Notes under the pieces: generated by a model
Database searches by the model: none
The model's input: only the letters and a program-made list of their open reading frames with translations
What the model was told of the DNA's origin: nothing
NCBI GenBank assembly: GCA_030148605.1
Contig: JASBTD010000066.1
Span: 1-34,989 of the forward strand
Origin: Erythrobacter sp.
Lineage (GTDB): Bacteria; Pseudomonadota; Alphaproteobacteria; Sphingomonadales; Sphingomonadaceae
DNA length: 34,989 nucleotides
Reading direction: 5' to 3'
Translations under genes and position numbers: made by a program
Shown: positions 1 through 8,791 of the stretch, piece by piece
Position numbering within the stretch: position 1 is the first letter of the stretch
Layout: each line of letters begins with the position of its first letter

Positions 1-2
1 AT

Positions 3-635
3 CCTGTCAATTTCAAATGGCTCTATCTACTGAGCCTGATCGGCTGCCTGACGCACCCCGCGCTTGATTGGCTGAATGTCTATGGCATTCGTTTGCTCGA
101 ACCGTTTTCGAGCCAGTGGTTCTACGGCGACACGCTGTTCATCATCGATGTTTGGCTATGGGCGCTGATGGGCTTCGCGACATGGTTTTCACTGCGGCGA
201 GAGGGGCGGGGCGGAGATTTTGAAGCGCCATCAAGATGGGCTCTAGGTATCGCCGTGGTCTACATTGCTGTGAATTCGATAATTTCTTCGCTTGTTGCGT
301 CAATGGCATCGGGTCAGCCAGCGATTGCGAGTCCAATGCCGCTAGCTTCATGGCAACGCGAAGTTATCGAACCTTATCGCGATGGAAAATGGCTGATCGA
401 CGGCAATTCTGTCGGCGAGTGTGCGCTTGAGCATGCGGTCAAAAGCGCAAAAGGCAATTCCCAGGCCGAAGCCTTCCTCTTCTGGTCGCGCGCACCCTTT
501 GCCGAGCGGGCACCCGATGGCTCGGTTCTGCTGCGCGATGCGCGTTTCTACGATCCTCGCGCTCGGGATCGCTTCACAGTGGCATTGCCTGATGTCGAGT
601 GCGTGCCATTGGATGCGGAACCCATGGACGAGTGA
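3..635 (+). CDS. Metal-dependent hydrolase, YdjM/DUF457-like membrane protein (5' truncated)
   Basis: The reading frame is open to the left edge, so the gene starts outside the window. The first visible residues include THPALDWLN followed by YGIRLLEPF and WFYGDTLFIID, a stretch typical of the YdjM-type inner-membrane metal-dependent hydrolases (COG1988); the H and D in THPALDW are the expected metal-binding type of residue. Two hydrophobic segments follow (around DVWLWALMGFATWF and ALGIAVVYIAVNSII), then a soluble tail of about 100 residues. A TTG at 93 could be mistaken for a start, but the conserved motif lies upstream of it, so it is internal. The substrate is unknown for this family. The frame ends just before a hairpin repeat. 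Confidence 0.8.
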   Translation, partial: PVNFKWLYLLSLIGCLTHPALDWLNVYGIRLLEPFSSQWFYGDTLFIIDVWLWALMGFATWFSLRREGRGGDFEAPSRWALGIAVVYIAVNSIISSLVASMASGQPAIASPMPLASWQREVIEPYRDGKWLIDGNSVGECALEHAVKSAKGNSQAEAFLFWSRAPFAERAPDGSVLLRDARFYDPRARDRFTVALPDVECVPLDAEPMDE

Positions 636-658
636 GGGCGTTGTTGCCCCACAGAGAA

Positions 659-729
659 CCGTTCGTCCTGAGCCTGTCGAAGGACGTGCGTGCATGAGGC
701 ACGTGGTTCGACAAGCTCACCACGAACGG
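659..729. repeat. REP-like intergenic element with two hairpins
   Basis: The element is bounded by CCGTT (659-663) and AACGG (725-729), which pair as an outer stem. Inside are two 6-bp hairpins: CGTCCT/AGGACG (664-669 with 681-686) and CGTGGT/ACCACG (702-707 with 719-724), each with an 11-nt loop. The two loops are reverse complements of each other except at one position. The arms differ at four stem positions, and each change is compensated inside its own hairpin. Closely similar TTCGTCCTGAGCCTGTCGAAG-type elements are known to be scattered through sphingomonad genomes. It ends 8 bases before the photolyase start. Confidence 0.85.
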
Positions 730-737
730 GGTTCTTA

Positions 738-2129
738 GTGTCAAAGGTTCAAATCGTCTGGCTGCGGCGCGATCTGCGCATGGCTGACAATCCAGCGCTC
801 TATCACGCGGCGCAGGCTGGACCGGTGATCGCGGTCTATGTGCTCGATGACGAAGCGGCAAAGACCCATGCCTATGGCGGCGCGTCGCGCTGGTGGCTGC
901 ACCATTCGCTCGAGAGCCTTCAGAACAGCTTTGCGAAGCGCCATGCCAAGATCATCCTGCGTCGAGGCGATGCGGTGGAGGAGCTATGCCGGATCACCGA
1001 AGAAACGGGCGCGGAAACCGTCCACGCCAACCGCCATTACGAGCCGTGGTGGCGCAAGGCGCAGGGAGAGCTGAAAGAGCGGATCAATCTGCAACTTTAC
1101 GATGCGAATTATCTGCTGCCGCCCGGTGCGGTGACGACTGGCTCAGGCACGCCGTACAAGATCTACACGCCGTTCTCCAAGGCGACGCTGGAGATGCTGC
1201 CGCCGCGCGATGCGCTGCCCGAGCCGGAGACGCTTTCTTCGCCCGACAATTGGCCTGAAAGCGACGCGCTGGACAACTGGAATCTTCTCCCCAAGCAGCC
1301 CGATTGGGCGGGCGGGATGCGCGACTATTGGCAGGTAGGCGAAGCGGCTGCGCACGAACGGCTCGAGTGGTGGGAAGATCACGTTGATGATTACAAGGAG
1401 GATCGCAATCTGCCCTCGATCGACAAGACCAGCCAGCTTTCGCCGCATCTGCATTTTGGCGAGATCTCGCCGGTACAGATCTGGCATGCGTTGAAGCACA
1501 AGCGCTCAAATGGCTGGAGGACCTTCGAGAAAGAGCTGATCTGGCGGGATTACGCGCAAAACGCGATTGCGCAGTTTCCGCGCTACGCGCTCGACAATTA
1601 TCGCGAGGATTTCGACGCGATCCAATGGCGCGATCCCGATACGGAAGAGGATGCAGCGCGCGACCTGAAGGCATGGCAGCAAGGCCGCACCGGCTATCCC
1701 ATCGTCGATGCCGGTATGCGGCAGTTGTGGCAGACCGGGTGGATGCACAACCGCGTGCGGATGATCGCTGCCAGTTTCCTGATCAAGCATCTGCTGATCG
1801 ACTGGCGCGTGGGCGAACAATGGTTCTGGGACACGCTGGTCGATGCCGATTACGCCAGCAATGCCACCAATTGGCAGTGGGTCGCGGGCACCGGTGTCGA
1901 CAGCAATATGTTCGTGCGGATCATGGCGCCGCTGAGCCAGTCGGAAAAGTTCGATGCAGCGGGCTATATCCGCACCTATGTGCCGGAACTCGCCGATCTG
2001 GACGAGCCCTACATCCACGATCCCGAAGAGCATGGCTGCAGGCCTGCGGATTATCCGGCAAAAATCATCGCGCACAAGCAAGGTCGCGAGCGTGCGCTCG
2101 CCGCGTATCGGGACATGAAAGACAGCTGA
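738..2129 (+). CDS. phrB: Deoxyribodipyrimidine photolyase (class I CPD photolyase, cryptochrome/photolyase family)
   Basis: A flavoenzyme of 463 residues that uses blue light to split pyrimidine dimers in DNA. The N-terminal Rossmann-like antenna domain opens with VWLRRDLRMADNPAL, the standard photolyase beginning. The FAD-binding helical domain carries RTGYPIVDAGMRQLW (from R317), WMHNRVRM and NATNWQWVAGTG (N375-G386), then MAPLSQSEKFD near the C-terminus. Length is normal for class I enzymes. A GTG at 738 is chosen as start because an upstream ATG at 690 would lie inside the repeat and add a non-homologous leader. The ribosome site is weak (ACGGGG just upstream, partly from the repeat). 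It lies 42 bases before cfa, probably in the same transcript. Confidence 0.95.
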   Translation: MSKVQIVWLRRDLRMADNPALYHAAQAGPVIAVYVLDDEAAKTHAYGGASRWWLHHSLESLQNSFAKRHAKIILRRGDAVEELCRITEETGAETVHANRHYEPWWRKAQGELKERINLQLYDANYLLPPGAVTTGSGTPYKIYTPFSKATLEMLPPRDALPEPETLSSPDNWPESDALDNWNLLPKQPDWAGGMRDYWQVGEAAAHERLEWWEDHVDDYKEDRNLPSIDKTSQLSPHLHFGEISPVQIWHALKHKRSNGWRTFEKELIWRDYAQNAIAQFPRYALDNYREDFDAIQWRDPDTEEDAARDLKAWQQGRTGYPIVDAGMRQLWQTGWMHNRVRMIAASFLIKHLLIDWRVGEQWFWDTLVDADYASNATNWQWVAGTGVDSNMFVRIMAPLSQSEKFDAAGYIRTYVPELADLDEPYIHDPEEHGCRPADYPAKIIAHKQGRERALAAYRDMKDS

Positions 2130-2171
2130 CTGACCTTGCCCCGCGACCATGCGAGCCATAGATAGGTTGGC

Positions 2172-3413
2172 ATGGAGGCGGAGAGGATCGAACGCGGGAC
2201 CGGGCTGCTCGCCGGTGGCGAGCGCTTCGCGCGTGCGCCGGGCTGGATTGCGCGAGCCATCGCGCCCGGGATCGATACGATTCTGAAAAATTTCGACCGT
2301 GGATTGGTGACTGGCAGCTTGCGCGTGGAATTGCCCGGCGGCGAAGCACGCGTGCTGGGCGGGCGCGCTCCCGGCTTCGACGCACATCTGCGTCTGAATG
2401 ACTGGCGCGCGGTTATCCGGCTGGCGGTCAGCGGCTCGATCGGCTGGTATCAGGCGTGGGAAGCGGGCGAGTGGCAGAGCGAGGACCGGGTTGCGCTTTT
2501 CGCCCTGATCGGCGCCAATGCAGCGACTCTTGGCGGTGCGGCGCGGGCGAAGGGGCCGTTCCGGCTCGCGGCCAAGCTAGCGCATGCGCTCAATCGCAAC
2601 AGCCGCAAGGGCGCAGCGCGCAACATCCACGCGCATTATGACCTGGGCAATGATTTCTATGCCGAATGGCTTGATGAAAGCATGACCTATTCCTCGGCCA
2701 TGTTCACCGGCTCTGATCGGCTCGCAGATGCCCAGCATGCGAAGTGGACGGCGTTGAGCAATCGGATTGGCGAGGCCAGCGAAGTCCTGGAAATCGGTTG
2801 CGGCTGGGGCTCGCTAGCAGATCACTTGCAACGGCAAGGTCGCCGGGTGACAGCCATCAGCCTGTCTGACGAACAGCTGGCATGGGCGCGCTCGCACCAG
2901 CATGCAGATATAGCGTTTCGCAAGCAGGATTATCGCGATTGTTCAGGCCAGTATGACGCGATCGTCAGCGTCGAAATGGTCGAGGCGCTGGGGCGCGAAT
3001 ACTGGCCCACATTCATGGACTGCATCGCGCGCAACCTCAAACCGGGCGGCAAGGCAGCGATCCAGTATATCTCCATGCGTGACGATTTGTTTGATGCCTA
3101 TGCCAAGAGCGCGGATTTCATTCAGGCCTATGTCTTTCCGGGCGGCTTGCTGATCCGCACCAGCGAGTTTCGCCGCTTGGCAGAGGAACGCGGGCTGCAA
3201 TGGCGCGACCAGCATGATTTCGGGCTGGACTATGCGGCAACGCTCAAGGCATGGCGTATGCAATTTGACGAAGCGGTGGGCGAAGGGCGTTTGCCTGCTG
3301 GATTTGATGATCGCTTTATCGGCTTGTGGCGATACTACCTCGACTATTGCGAAGGGGGCTTTCGCGCCGGGTCGATCGATGTTCACCAGGTGACACTGGT
3401 AAAGGGAGAATAG
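2172..3413 (+). CDS. cfa: Cyclopropane-fatty-acyl-phospholipid synthase family methyltransferase
   Basis: A SAM-dependent enzyme of 413 residues that methylenates double bonds of membrane phospholipid acyl chains. An N-terminal lipid-binding-like region (about 1-140) is followed by the typical NIHAHYDLGNDFYAEWLDESMTYSS-type motif region (about 155-180) and the SAM-binding LEIGCGWG motif at 206-213. The VEMVEALG stretch and the C-terminal YYLDYCEGGF segment also match the family. Length fits the family. The next gene starts one base after the stop codon, so the two are probably co-translated. The photolyase-cfa order suggests a shared stress or stationary-phase role, but no promoter was recognised. 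Exact lipid product (cyclopropane or another methylated fatty acid) cannot be told from sequence. Confidence 0.92.
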   Translation: MEAERIERGTGLLAGGERFARAPGWIARAIAPGIDTILKNFDRGLVTGSLRVELPGGEARVLGGRAPGFDAHLRLNDWRAVIRLAVSGSIGWYQAWEAGEWQSEDRVALFALIGANAATLGGAARAKGPFRLAAKLAHALNRNSRKGAARNIHAHYDLGNDFYAEWLDESMTYSSAMFTGSDRLADAQHAKWTALSNRIGEASEVLEIGCGWGSLADHLQRQGRRVTAISLSDEQLAWARSHQHADIAFRKQDYRDCSGQYDAIVSVEMVEALGREYWPTFMDCIARNLKPGGKAAIQYISMRDDLFDAYAKSADFIQAYVFPGGLLIRTSEFRRLAEERGLQWRDQHDFGLDYAATLKAWRMQFDEAVGEGRLPAGFDDRFIGLWRYYLDYCEGGFRAGSIDVHQVTLVKGE

Positions 3414-3414
3414 A

Positions 3415-4596
3415 ATGCGTTTGTTTTTGGGTTGCGCCGCTGCTGCGCTGGCGCTCAGCGGTTGTTCGGCAGGCTATGTAGGCGAGGTCGAGAACACGCC
3501 TGTTGCCGCGCGCTCTGTAGAAATGGTCACACCGCCAGAGCGCGACCCGTCAGAATTGCGGGTGCTGTTCTGGAGTGACGAACAGCGGGCCGATCGCTTC
3601 CGCAAGATGGAGGAATGGTTTCCCGGTCACGAGGTTGCACCGCCAGCCGAGCCGCGCGCATTGCCTGAGGGTGAGCCGCTCTCCCCGGCTCTCGCTGCAG
3701 AGGTGCGCGCCTTCATGGAAGAAACCAACGCAGCAGGTGTCATGGTGCTGCAGGACGGGAAGAAGCGCTTCGAAGCCTATCGGCTTGGCTTCGGGCCGGA
3801 TCAGCGCTGGACCAGCTTCTCGGTCGCGAAAAGCTTTACCTCTAGCTTGCTGGGCGCTGCCGTGCGCGATGGATTTATCAGCAGCATGGATGATCCGGTA
3901 ACCCGCTATGTCCCCGCGCTCAAAGGTTCGGCTTATGATGGCGTGACTGTTGAGCAGATCGCGACGATGACTTCGGGCGTGGCATGGAATGAGGACTACA
4001 CCGATCCGCAAAGCGACGTGGCGCAGATGAACCGCTTTGTCGTCGAATACGGGCCGGATGCGATTGTTGCCCAGCTACGCGGATTGAAGCGCGAAGCACC
4101 TGCAGGCGAAAAGTGGGTCTACAAGACGGGCGAAACCAATCTGATCGGTGTCGTGGTTGAAAATGCGGTGGGGCTGCCGCTCGCCGAATATGCCAAGACC
4201 AAGATTGTCGATGCGGCCGGCTTTGAAGACGGCATGTTCTGGATGACTGACCCGCGCGGCGGCAATATCGGCGGCTGCTGCCTGTCGATCCGCCTGGCTG
4301 ACTATGCCCGTATGGGGCAGTTTGCACTTGAAGGAGGCGAGGGTGTTGTGCCGCAGGGGTGGTTCGGAACCGCAGCTGATTCACTGGTCGATTTTGATCG
4401 CCCGGGATTTGGCTACGGCTATCAATGGTGGGTTTACGAGGGCGGGTACGGCGCTCAAGGCATATTCGGTCAATCGATCACGATCATTCCGGAGAAGAAC
4501 CTTGTGGTTGCAGCAGTCAGCAATTGGCCTACCGCGACCAGCGAAGCTCGAGGCGATTGGTACAGGTTGGTAAGAAAAATCGCCGCAGCTGACTAA
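3415..4596 (+). CDS. Serine hydrolase, beta-lactamase class C / esterase family, lipoprotein
   Basis: A 393-residue protein with a short signal peptide ending in the lipobox LSGC (C17), so it is predicted to be lipid-anchored in the envelope. The catalytic S-x-x-K is SVAK at 136-139, preceded by the W-T-S-F lead typical of class C-like hydrolases. A tyrosine region WVYKTGETN (234-242) fits the second motif, although it reads Y-K-T rather than the classic Y-x-N. The C-terminal part has FGYGYQWW and a GIFGQ stretch where penicillin-binding enzymes carry the third motif. Family members include esterases and peptidases, so the substrate is open; antibiotic resistance should not be assumed. The ribosome site AAGGGAGA lies in the end of cfa and the start is one base after its stop. 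Confidence 0.85.
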   Translation: MRLFLGCAAAALALSGCSAGYVGEVENTPVAARSVEMVTPPERDPSELRVLFWSDEQRADRFRKMEEWFPGHEVAPPAEPRALPEGEPLSPALAAEVRAFMEETNAAGVMVLQDGKKRFEAYRLGFGPDQRWTSFSVAKSFTSSLLGAAVRDGFISSMDDPVTRYVPALKGSAYDGVTVEQIATMTSGVAWNEDYTDPQSDVAQMNRFVVEYGPDAIVAQLRGLKREAPAGEKWVYKTGETNLIGVVVENAVGLPLAEYAKTKIVDAAGFEDGMFWMTDPRGGNIGGCCLSIRLADYARMGQFALEGGEGVVPQGWFGTAADSLVDFDRPGFGYGYQWWVYEGGYGAQGIFGQSITIIPEKNLVVAAVSNWPTATSEARGDWYRLVRKIAAAD

Positions 4597-4613
4597 GCGC
4601 CAGCGGCGGCGAT
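4579..4613. terminator. Possible bidirectional terminator hairpin
   Basis: ATCGCCGC (4579-4586) pairs perfectly with GCGGCGAT (4606-4613) around a 19-nt loop. The stem is flanked on the left by TAAGAAAAAT, which reads as a T-rich run on the minus strand. It overlaps the last codons of the serine hydrolase and lies between two convergent genes. The long loop weakens the call. Confidence 0.35.
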
Positions 4614-4635
4614 CTTCTCAATCCGGGAACGGTGC

Positions 4636-4986
4636 TTATGAAGCGCTGCGATACATCCCGGTGTTGGCGTAGCGTTGCAGGATGTTGTCATGCACGATCG
4701 GGCTCAGCAGCTCGGTGAAGGCGCAGCCGACTATGCAATTGTCCCACCACACCACTTGTGCCTGGAGCGATTCCAGCCCGGGCAGTGTCAGCCAGCAAAC
4801 CTGGCCTTCATGCATGCGGTTGATCGATGCGGCTGAAAAGCCTGAGATGGACAGGTCATGCACCACGCTTTGGAAGGCGCGCCCGCCCGATGCACGCAGC
4901 GTAACCGGAATGGTCAGCTTGGTGCGAGGCGCGCAGCGATCTTCCTGTGCGGCGAGATGATACCGATCTTGCGTCGTTTGCATCAC
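4636..4986 (-). CDS. PilZ domain protein (c-di-GMP receptor)
   Basis: A single-domain PilZ protein of 116 residues. Both c-di-GMP-binding signatures are intact: R-x3-R at R17-C-A-P-R21 and D-x-S-x2-G at D44-L-S-I-S-G49. The remaining sequence follows the PilZ beta-barrel pattern, with a W-rich strand (QVVWWDN) and a C-terminal helix. There is no output domain, so it probably acts by binding a partner. Such proteins commonly steer motility, adhesion or exopolysaccharide production; which of these applies here is unknown. It is monocistronic. The start could be either of two adjacent ATG codons (4986 or 4983). The upstream region holds a pair of GGTTACCGCG repeats. Confidence 0.9.
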   Translation of the reverse strand: MMQTTQDRYHLAAQEDRCAPRTKLTIPVTLRASGGRAFQSVVHDLSISGFSAASINRMHEGQVCWLTLPGLESLQAQVVWWDNCIVGCAFTELLSPIVHDNILQRYANTGMYRSAS

Positions 4987-5087
4987 GAAAATTCCTTAGT
5001 CAGCGTATCTGGCCTGACTCCATGCGCCGTTTCCCGGGTACAGATTGGAGCGTGCCCATGGCGTCAAGCTTCACGCACGTTGACCGG

Positions 5088-5125
5088 GCGCGGTTACCGC
5101 GCTCTTTCGGATATTGGTTACCGCG
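5088..5125. promoter_or_regulatory. Paired GGTTACCGCG repeats upstream of the PilZ gene
   Basis: A perfect 7-bp inverted repeat around a single T, GCGCGGT-T-ACCGCGC, lies at 5088-5102. The 10-mer GGTTACCGCG within it (5092-5101) is repeated exactly at 5116-5125, 24 bases apart start to start. The site is about 100-140 bases upstream of the PilZ start on the minus strand and just beyond the 3' end of the SDR gene. The spacing of slightly over two helical turns fits a dimeric regulator bound to one face of DNA. This is an inference from pattern alone. Confidence 0.35.
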
Positions 5126-5166
5126 AATTTAATCGCGCCCTGTGCGCTCTGGGGACAGGGCTCCGG

Positions 5167-5883
5167 TCAGCTTTCCACGCGCTCGCGGTGCCCGGTGGGA
5201 AAGTCTTCCTGAAGCAGTGACACCAATCGATCTGCCACGACGTCAGGCGATTTCACCAATGACGGATCTTCGCCGGGATAAGCCTTGGCCCGCATGTCGG
5301 TGCGCGTGGCGCCCGGATCAATGATCGCAACACGAATATCGCCAAGCTTTTCAACTTCCTGTGCATAACAGCTCAGAATATTGTCGAAGGCCGATTTGGT
5401 CGATCCATAGGCCCCCCAATAGGCGCGCGGATCGGCCCCTACGCTGCTGGTCAAGCCCAGCACGCGGGCGGAATCGGCGCGTTTCATCATCGGGTCAAAC
5501 GCCGCCAGCAATGCCTGCGTCGCCAGCACATTGAGATTGAGCGCCTGATTGAACTGTTTGGCGTCAATCTGCGTGATCGGCGTCAGCGTGGGAAGGTAAG
5601 CCGCACACAGCACCATGATCTCAAGCTTGTCCCAGCGACTCGAAACAGCTGATGCGAGCCGCGCAATCGATTCCGGTTCGGTCAGATCAAGCGGGGCAAT
5701 CGTGGAGCTGCCACCATTATCGTGGATCTCGTCTTCTACCGCCTCAAGCGCTTTGACGTCACGACCCACCAGCACCACATGCGCGCCTTGCGCTGCCAGA
5801 GCCTTGGCCGTTGCGGCCCCGATGCCCTTGCTTGCGCCGGTGACAAGCGCAAGCTTGCCGTCAAGCGGTTTGCTGTCACTCAT
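5167..5883 (-). CDS. SDR family NAD(P)-dependent oxidoreductase
   Basis: A classical short-chain dehydrogenase of 238 residues. The Rossmann nucleotide site TGASKGIG is at 15-22, D66 (LDLT) sits at the adenine pocket, and the catalytic set is S146/S147 with Y159-x3-K163. The usual NNAG structural motif is replaced by CAAY (93-96). R41 after the second strand suggests a preference for NADP(H), but this is not decisive. The substrate cannot be predicted. It starts three bases after the purF stop codon, so it is translated from the purF transcript; the pairing with purF may be only positional. Confidence 0.9.
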   Translation of the reverse strand: MSDSKPLDGKLALVTGASKGIGAATAKALAAQGAHVVLVGRDVKALEAVEDEIHDNGGSSTIAPLDLTEPESIARLASAVSSRWDKLEIMVLCAAYLPTLTPITQIDAKQFNQALNLNVLATQALLAAFDPMMKRADSARVLGLTSSVGADPRAYWGAYGSTKSAFDNILSCYAQEVEKLGDIRVAIIDPGATRTDMRAKAYPGEDPSLVKSPDVVADRLVSLLQEDFPTGHRERVES

Positions 5884-5886
5884 GTG

Positions 5887-7359
5887 TCAGGCTGCCTTAT
5901 GATCTGGAAATGAGAGTTGCGCGGCTTCGCTTTCGCTTGCTGAAAGGTCAGTCAGCGAGGTGGGATAATCACCGGTGAAGCACGCATCGCAGAATTGAGG
6001 TTTCGAATTGTCGCGGTGATCGGCGCCAACCGCGCGATAGAGCCCGTCGATCGAGACAAAGGCCAGGCTGTCCGCCTTGATGAACTCGCGCATCGCCTCG
6101 ATTTCCATGCGTGCCGCGAGCAATTTGCTGCGTTCGGGCGTATCGACGCCATAGAAGCAGCTGTGCGCCGTGGGCGGACTGGCAACGCGAAAATGCACTT
6201 CGCTGGCGCCAGCCTCGCGCATCATCTCGACGATCTTCATCGAAGTGGTGCCGCGCACGATCGAATCGTCGATAAGGACGATCCGCTTGCCTGCAACCAG
6301 CCCGCGATTGGCGTTGTGCTTGCGCTTCACGCCTGAATGGCGCGCGGTATCGGATGGCTGGATGAAGGTTCGCCCTACATAGTGCGAGCGAATGATGCCC
6401 AGTTCGAACGGCACGCCCGATTCCTGCGCATAGCCGATCGCAGCGGGCACTCCGCTGTCGGGCACAGGCACAACCAGATCGGCATCTGCCGGGCTTTCGA
6501 TTGCAAGCTGCTGCCCGATCGCCTTGCGCGCTTCATACACCGTGTGGCCGGCGAACATCGAATCCGGGCGGCTGAAATAGACATGCTCGAAGATGCAGGG
6601 GCGCGCGTTATGGCGGCCAAACGGGTGCAGTGTTTCCACCGAACCATCGAAATCGACGCGGATCAGCTCGCCCGGCTCAACTTCGCGCAGGAACTCCGCA
6701 CCGACCACGTCGAACGCCACGGTCTCGCTCGCAAACACGACCGCATCGCCCATCTTGCCCATCACCAGCGGCCTGATACCGAGCGGATCGCGGCATGCGA
6801 TCATTCCTTCGGGTGTCATCACCACCAGCGCATAGGCGCCTTCGACCAACCGCAACGCGTCAACGAGACGGTCAATCATTGTCGGGTAACGGCTTGTCGC
6901 CACGAGGTGGATGATCACTTCGGTATCGGATGTCGACTGGAAGATGGCACCACGCCGCACGAGATCGCTGCGCAGCTTCTGTGCGTTCGAGATATTGCCG
7001 TTATGCGCGACGGCAAATCCGCCGCTCGCCAAGTCAGCGTAGAGCGGCTGCACGTTCCTGAGGCCTGCGCCGCCGGTCGTGGAGTAGCGCACATGGCCAG
7101 CCGCCATATGTCCGGGCAATTCGGCAATTGCTTCAGAGGAGGAGAAATTCTCTGCCACATGGCCAAGCCCGCGACGTGAATAGAATTCGCTGCCATCATA
7201 GCTGGTAATGCCGGCAGCTTCCTGGCCGCGGTGTTGCAAGGCGTGCAGGCCCAGCGCGGTCGCCGCAGAGGCATCGGCTGCATTGATAGCCCCGAACACG
7301 CCGCATTCCTCGCGCAATTTGTCGCCTTCAAGATCGAGAAAGGGGTGTGTCCAGTTCAT
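5887..7359 (-). CDS. purF: Amidophosphoribosyltransferase
   Basis: First committed step of purine synthesis: PRPP plus glutamine gives 5-phosphoribosylamine. The N-terminal class II glutaminase nucleophile is C19 in EECGVFG, behind an 18-residue propeptide that the family removes. The PRPP-binding motif VLIDDSIVRGTT contains D364-D365. Cysteines in RPCIFEHVYF, HSCFYG and the C-terminal CDACFTGDYP match the four ligands of the Bacillus-type enzyme, so an [4Fe-4S] cluster is expected. The ATG at 7359 (490 residues) is chosen because an upstream extension would begin with TTG at 7404 and precede the conserved propeptide by 15 non-family residues. It is divergent from lolC, with 190 bases between the starts. 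Confidence 0.95.
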   Translation of the reverse strand: MNWTHPFLDLEGDKLREECGVFGAINAADASAATALGLHALQHRGQEAAGITSYDGSEFYSRRGLGHVAENFSSSEAIAELPGHMAAGHVRYSTTGGAGLRNVQPLYADLASGGFAVAHNGNISNAQKLRSDLVRRGAIFQSTSDTEVIIHLVATSRYPTMIDRLVDALRLVEGAYALVVMTPEGMIACRDPLGIRPLVMGKMGDAVVFASETVAFDVVGAEFLREVEPGELIRVDFDGSVETLHPFGRHNARPCIFEHVYFSRPDSMFAGHTVYEARKAIGQQLAIESPADADLVVPVPDSGVPAAIGYAQESGVPFELGIIRSHYVGRTFIQPSDTARHSGVKRKHNANRGLVAGKRIVLIDDSIVRGTTSMKIVEMMREAGASEVHFRVASPPTAHSCFYGVDTPERSKLLAARMEIEAMREFIKADSLAFVSIDGLYRAVGADHRDNSKPQFCDACFTGDYPTSLTDLSASESEAAQLSFPDHKAA

Positions 7360-7549
7360 CGCCGTGCTTGTCCGCTGCGCAGCCTGCGTGAGATGACGGG
7401 TCAATGGCGATGTTACGCGCCGATTACAAGGGCACTGGCACAGCTGTCACACGCTTTTGCTAGGGAAATCGCCCAACGCTCCATTGCGCGCGCCAGTTTG
7501 GCCGCTTAAATCCGCCGTTCATCGCCGCTCATTCAGAGACGCCAACATC

Positions 7550-8791
7550 GTGATCCTATCTCCCTTCGAATGGATGATTGCCAAACGCTACCTCTTGCCG
7601 GGGAAGGGAGAGGCTTTCATTGCGCTTGTCGCCGGGATCAGCGTGGGCGTGGTGATGCTGAGCGTTGCCATGCTGGTGGTGGTGATGAGCGTGATGAACG
7701 GTTTTCGCGCCGAATTGCTCGACAAGATTGTGGGGCTCAACGGGCACGCGATTGTCCAGGCCTATGGCGGGCGGCTCGACAATTGGGAAAGCGTGCTGGA
7801 GGAAGTGCGCGAGACCCCGGGCGTGGTCGATGCATCGCCGCTGATCGAACAGCCGCTGCTGGTGACATTCAATGGCCGGGTCGAAGGCATATTTGTGCGC
7901 GGCAATACGGCAGAGGATATCGCCGGGCTGGCAGACAAGGTGCTGCTGGGCAATCTGTCCGAATTGCGGCCGGAAGCCGGCAATGTCGCGATCGGATCGC
8001 GGCTCGCGCAGAATATCGGCGCGCGGGTGGGTGACACGATAACCATCATCAATCCGCAAGGCCGCAGCACGCCGTTCGGCACATCGATGCGGCAAGTTGG
8101 CTACAACGTGTCAGCGATCTTTGAAGTCGGCATTTTCGATTATGACGAGACTTTCGTGATCATGCCGATGTCTGATGCGCAAACGCTCCTGCTGATGGGC
8201 GATGCCGTGGGCATGATCGAGCTGACGGTTGATGATCCAGACCAGGTCGGCGAAATCCTTGCGCCGGTTCAGGAAAGCGTGGCGGGCAGGGCGGTTGTCG
8301 CGGACTGGAAAACGATGAACGCGACCTTGTTCGAGGCCTTGCAGGTCGAACGCGTGGCAATGTTTTTTGCACTGAGTTTCATGGCCTTGGTTGCGGCTTT
8401 TAATATCTTGTCGAGCCTTGTCATGCTGGTTCGTGCAAAGACTCGCGATATCGCGATCATGCGCACCATGGGCGCAACGCGGCGCAGCCTGACCAAGATC
8501 TTCGTCACCACCGGTTTCACGGTTGGCGCGATCGGGACAGTCGCGGGTTTGGGGCTCGGCTTCATTGTGCTTTATTTCCGCGAAAGCATCGTTGCCTTCA
8601 TTGCCTTCGCGACTGGTCAGGAAATCTGGAACCCTGAAGTGCGTTTCCTGTCCACCTTGCCATCGCGCACAGACCCGCTTGAAGTGGCGGGCATCGTCGC
8701 CTTGGCATTGATCCTCAGCTTCCTTGCTACGCTTTATCCCGCGATCAAGGCTGCCAGCACCGATCCGGTCGAGGTGCTGCGCTATGAGTGA
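7550..8791 (+). CDS. lolC: Lipoprotein-releasing ABC transporter permease, LolC/LolE family
   Basis: Inner-membrane part of the Lol system that extracts outer-membrane lipoproteins. The 413-residue protein has the family opening [16 protein letters not shown], a first membrane segment at about 25-50 ([17 protein letters not shown]), a large periplasmic domain, and three C-terminal membrane segments in an FtsX-type fold. Only one permease gene is present, as in many alphaproteobacteria, so it probably works as a homodimer in place of LolC plus LolE. GTG at 7550 is chosen because it gives the family's usual N-terminus; the frame extends further upstream only with unrelated residues. Its end overlaps the lolD start by 8 bases. 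Confidence 0.93.
   Translation: MILSPFEWMIAKRYLLPGKGEAFIALVAGISVGVVMLSVAMLVVVMSVMNGFRAELLDKIVGLNGHAIVQAYGGRLDNWESVLEEVRETPGVVDASPLIEQPLLVTFNGRVEGIFVRGNTAEDIAGLADKVLLGNLSELRPEAGNVAIGSRLAQNIGARVGDTITIINPQGRSTPFGTSMRQVGYNVSAIFEVGIFDYDETFVIMPMSDAQTLLLMGDAVGMIELTVDDPDQVGEILAPVQESVAGRAVVADWKTMNATLFEALQVERVAMFFALSFMALVAAFNILSSLVMLVRAKTRDIAIMRTMGATRRSLTKIFVTTGFTVGAIGTVAGLGLGFIVLYFRESIVAFIAFATGQEIWNPEVRFLSTLPSRTDPLEVAGIVALALILSFLATLYPAIKAASTDPVEVLRYE

Noticed and set aside
690..737. Upstream ATG at 690 as the photolyase start
   Set aside because: It lies inside the repeat and would add 16 residues with no match to the family; the GTG at 738 gives the normal N-terminus.
3415..4596. Serine hydrolase as an antibiotic-resistance beta-lactamase
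   Set aside because: The fold family includes many esterases and peptidases, the second motif is not the classic Y-x-N, and the lipoprotein form with cfa as neighbour points away from resistance.
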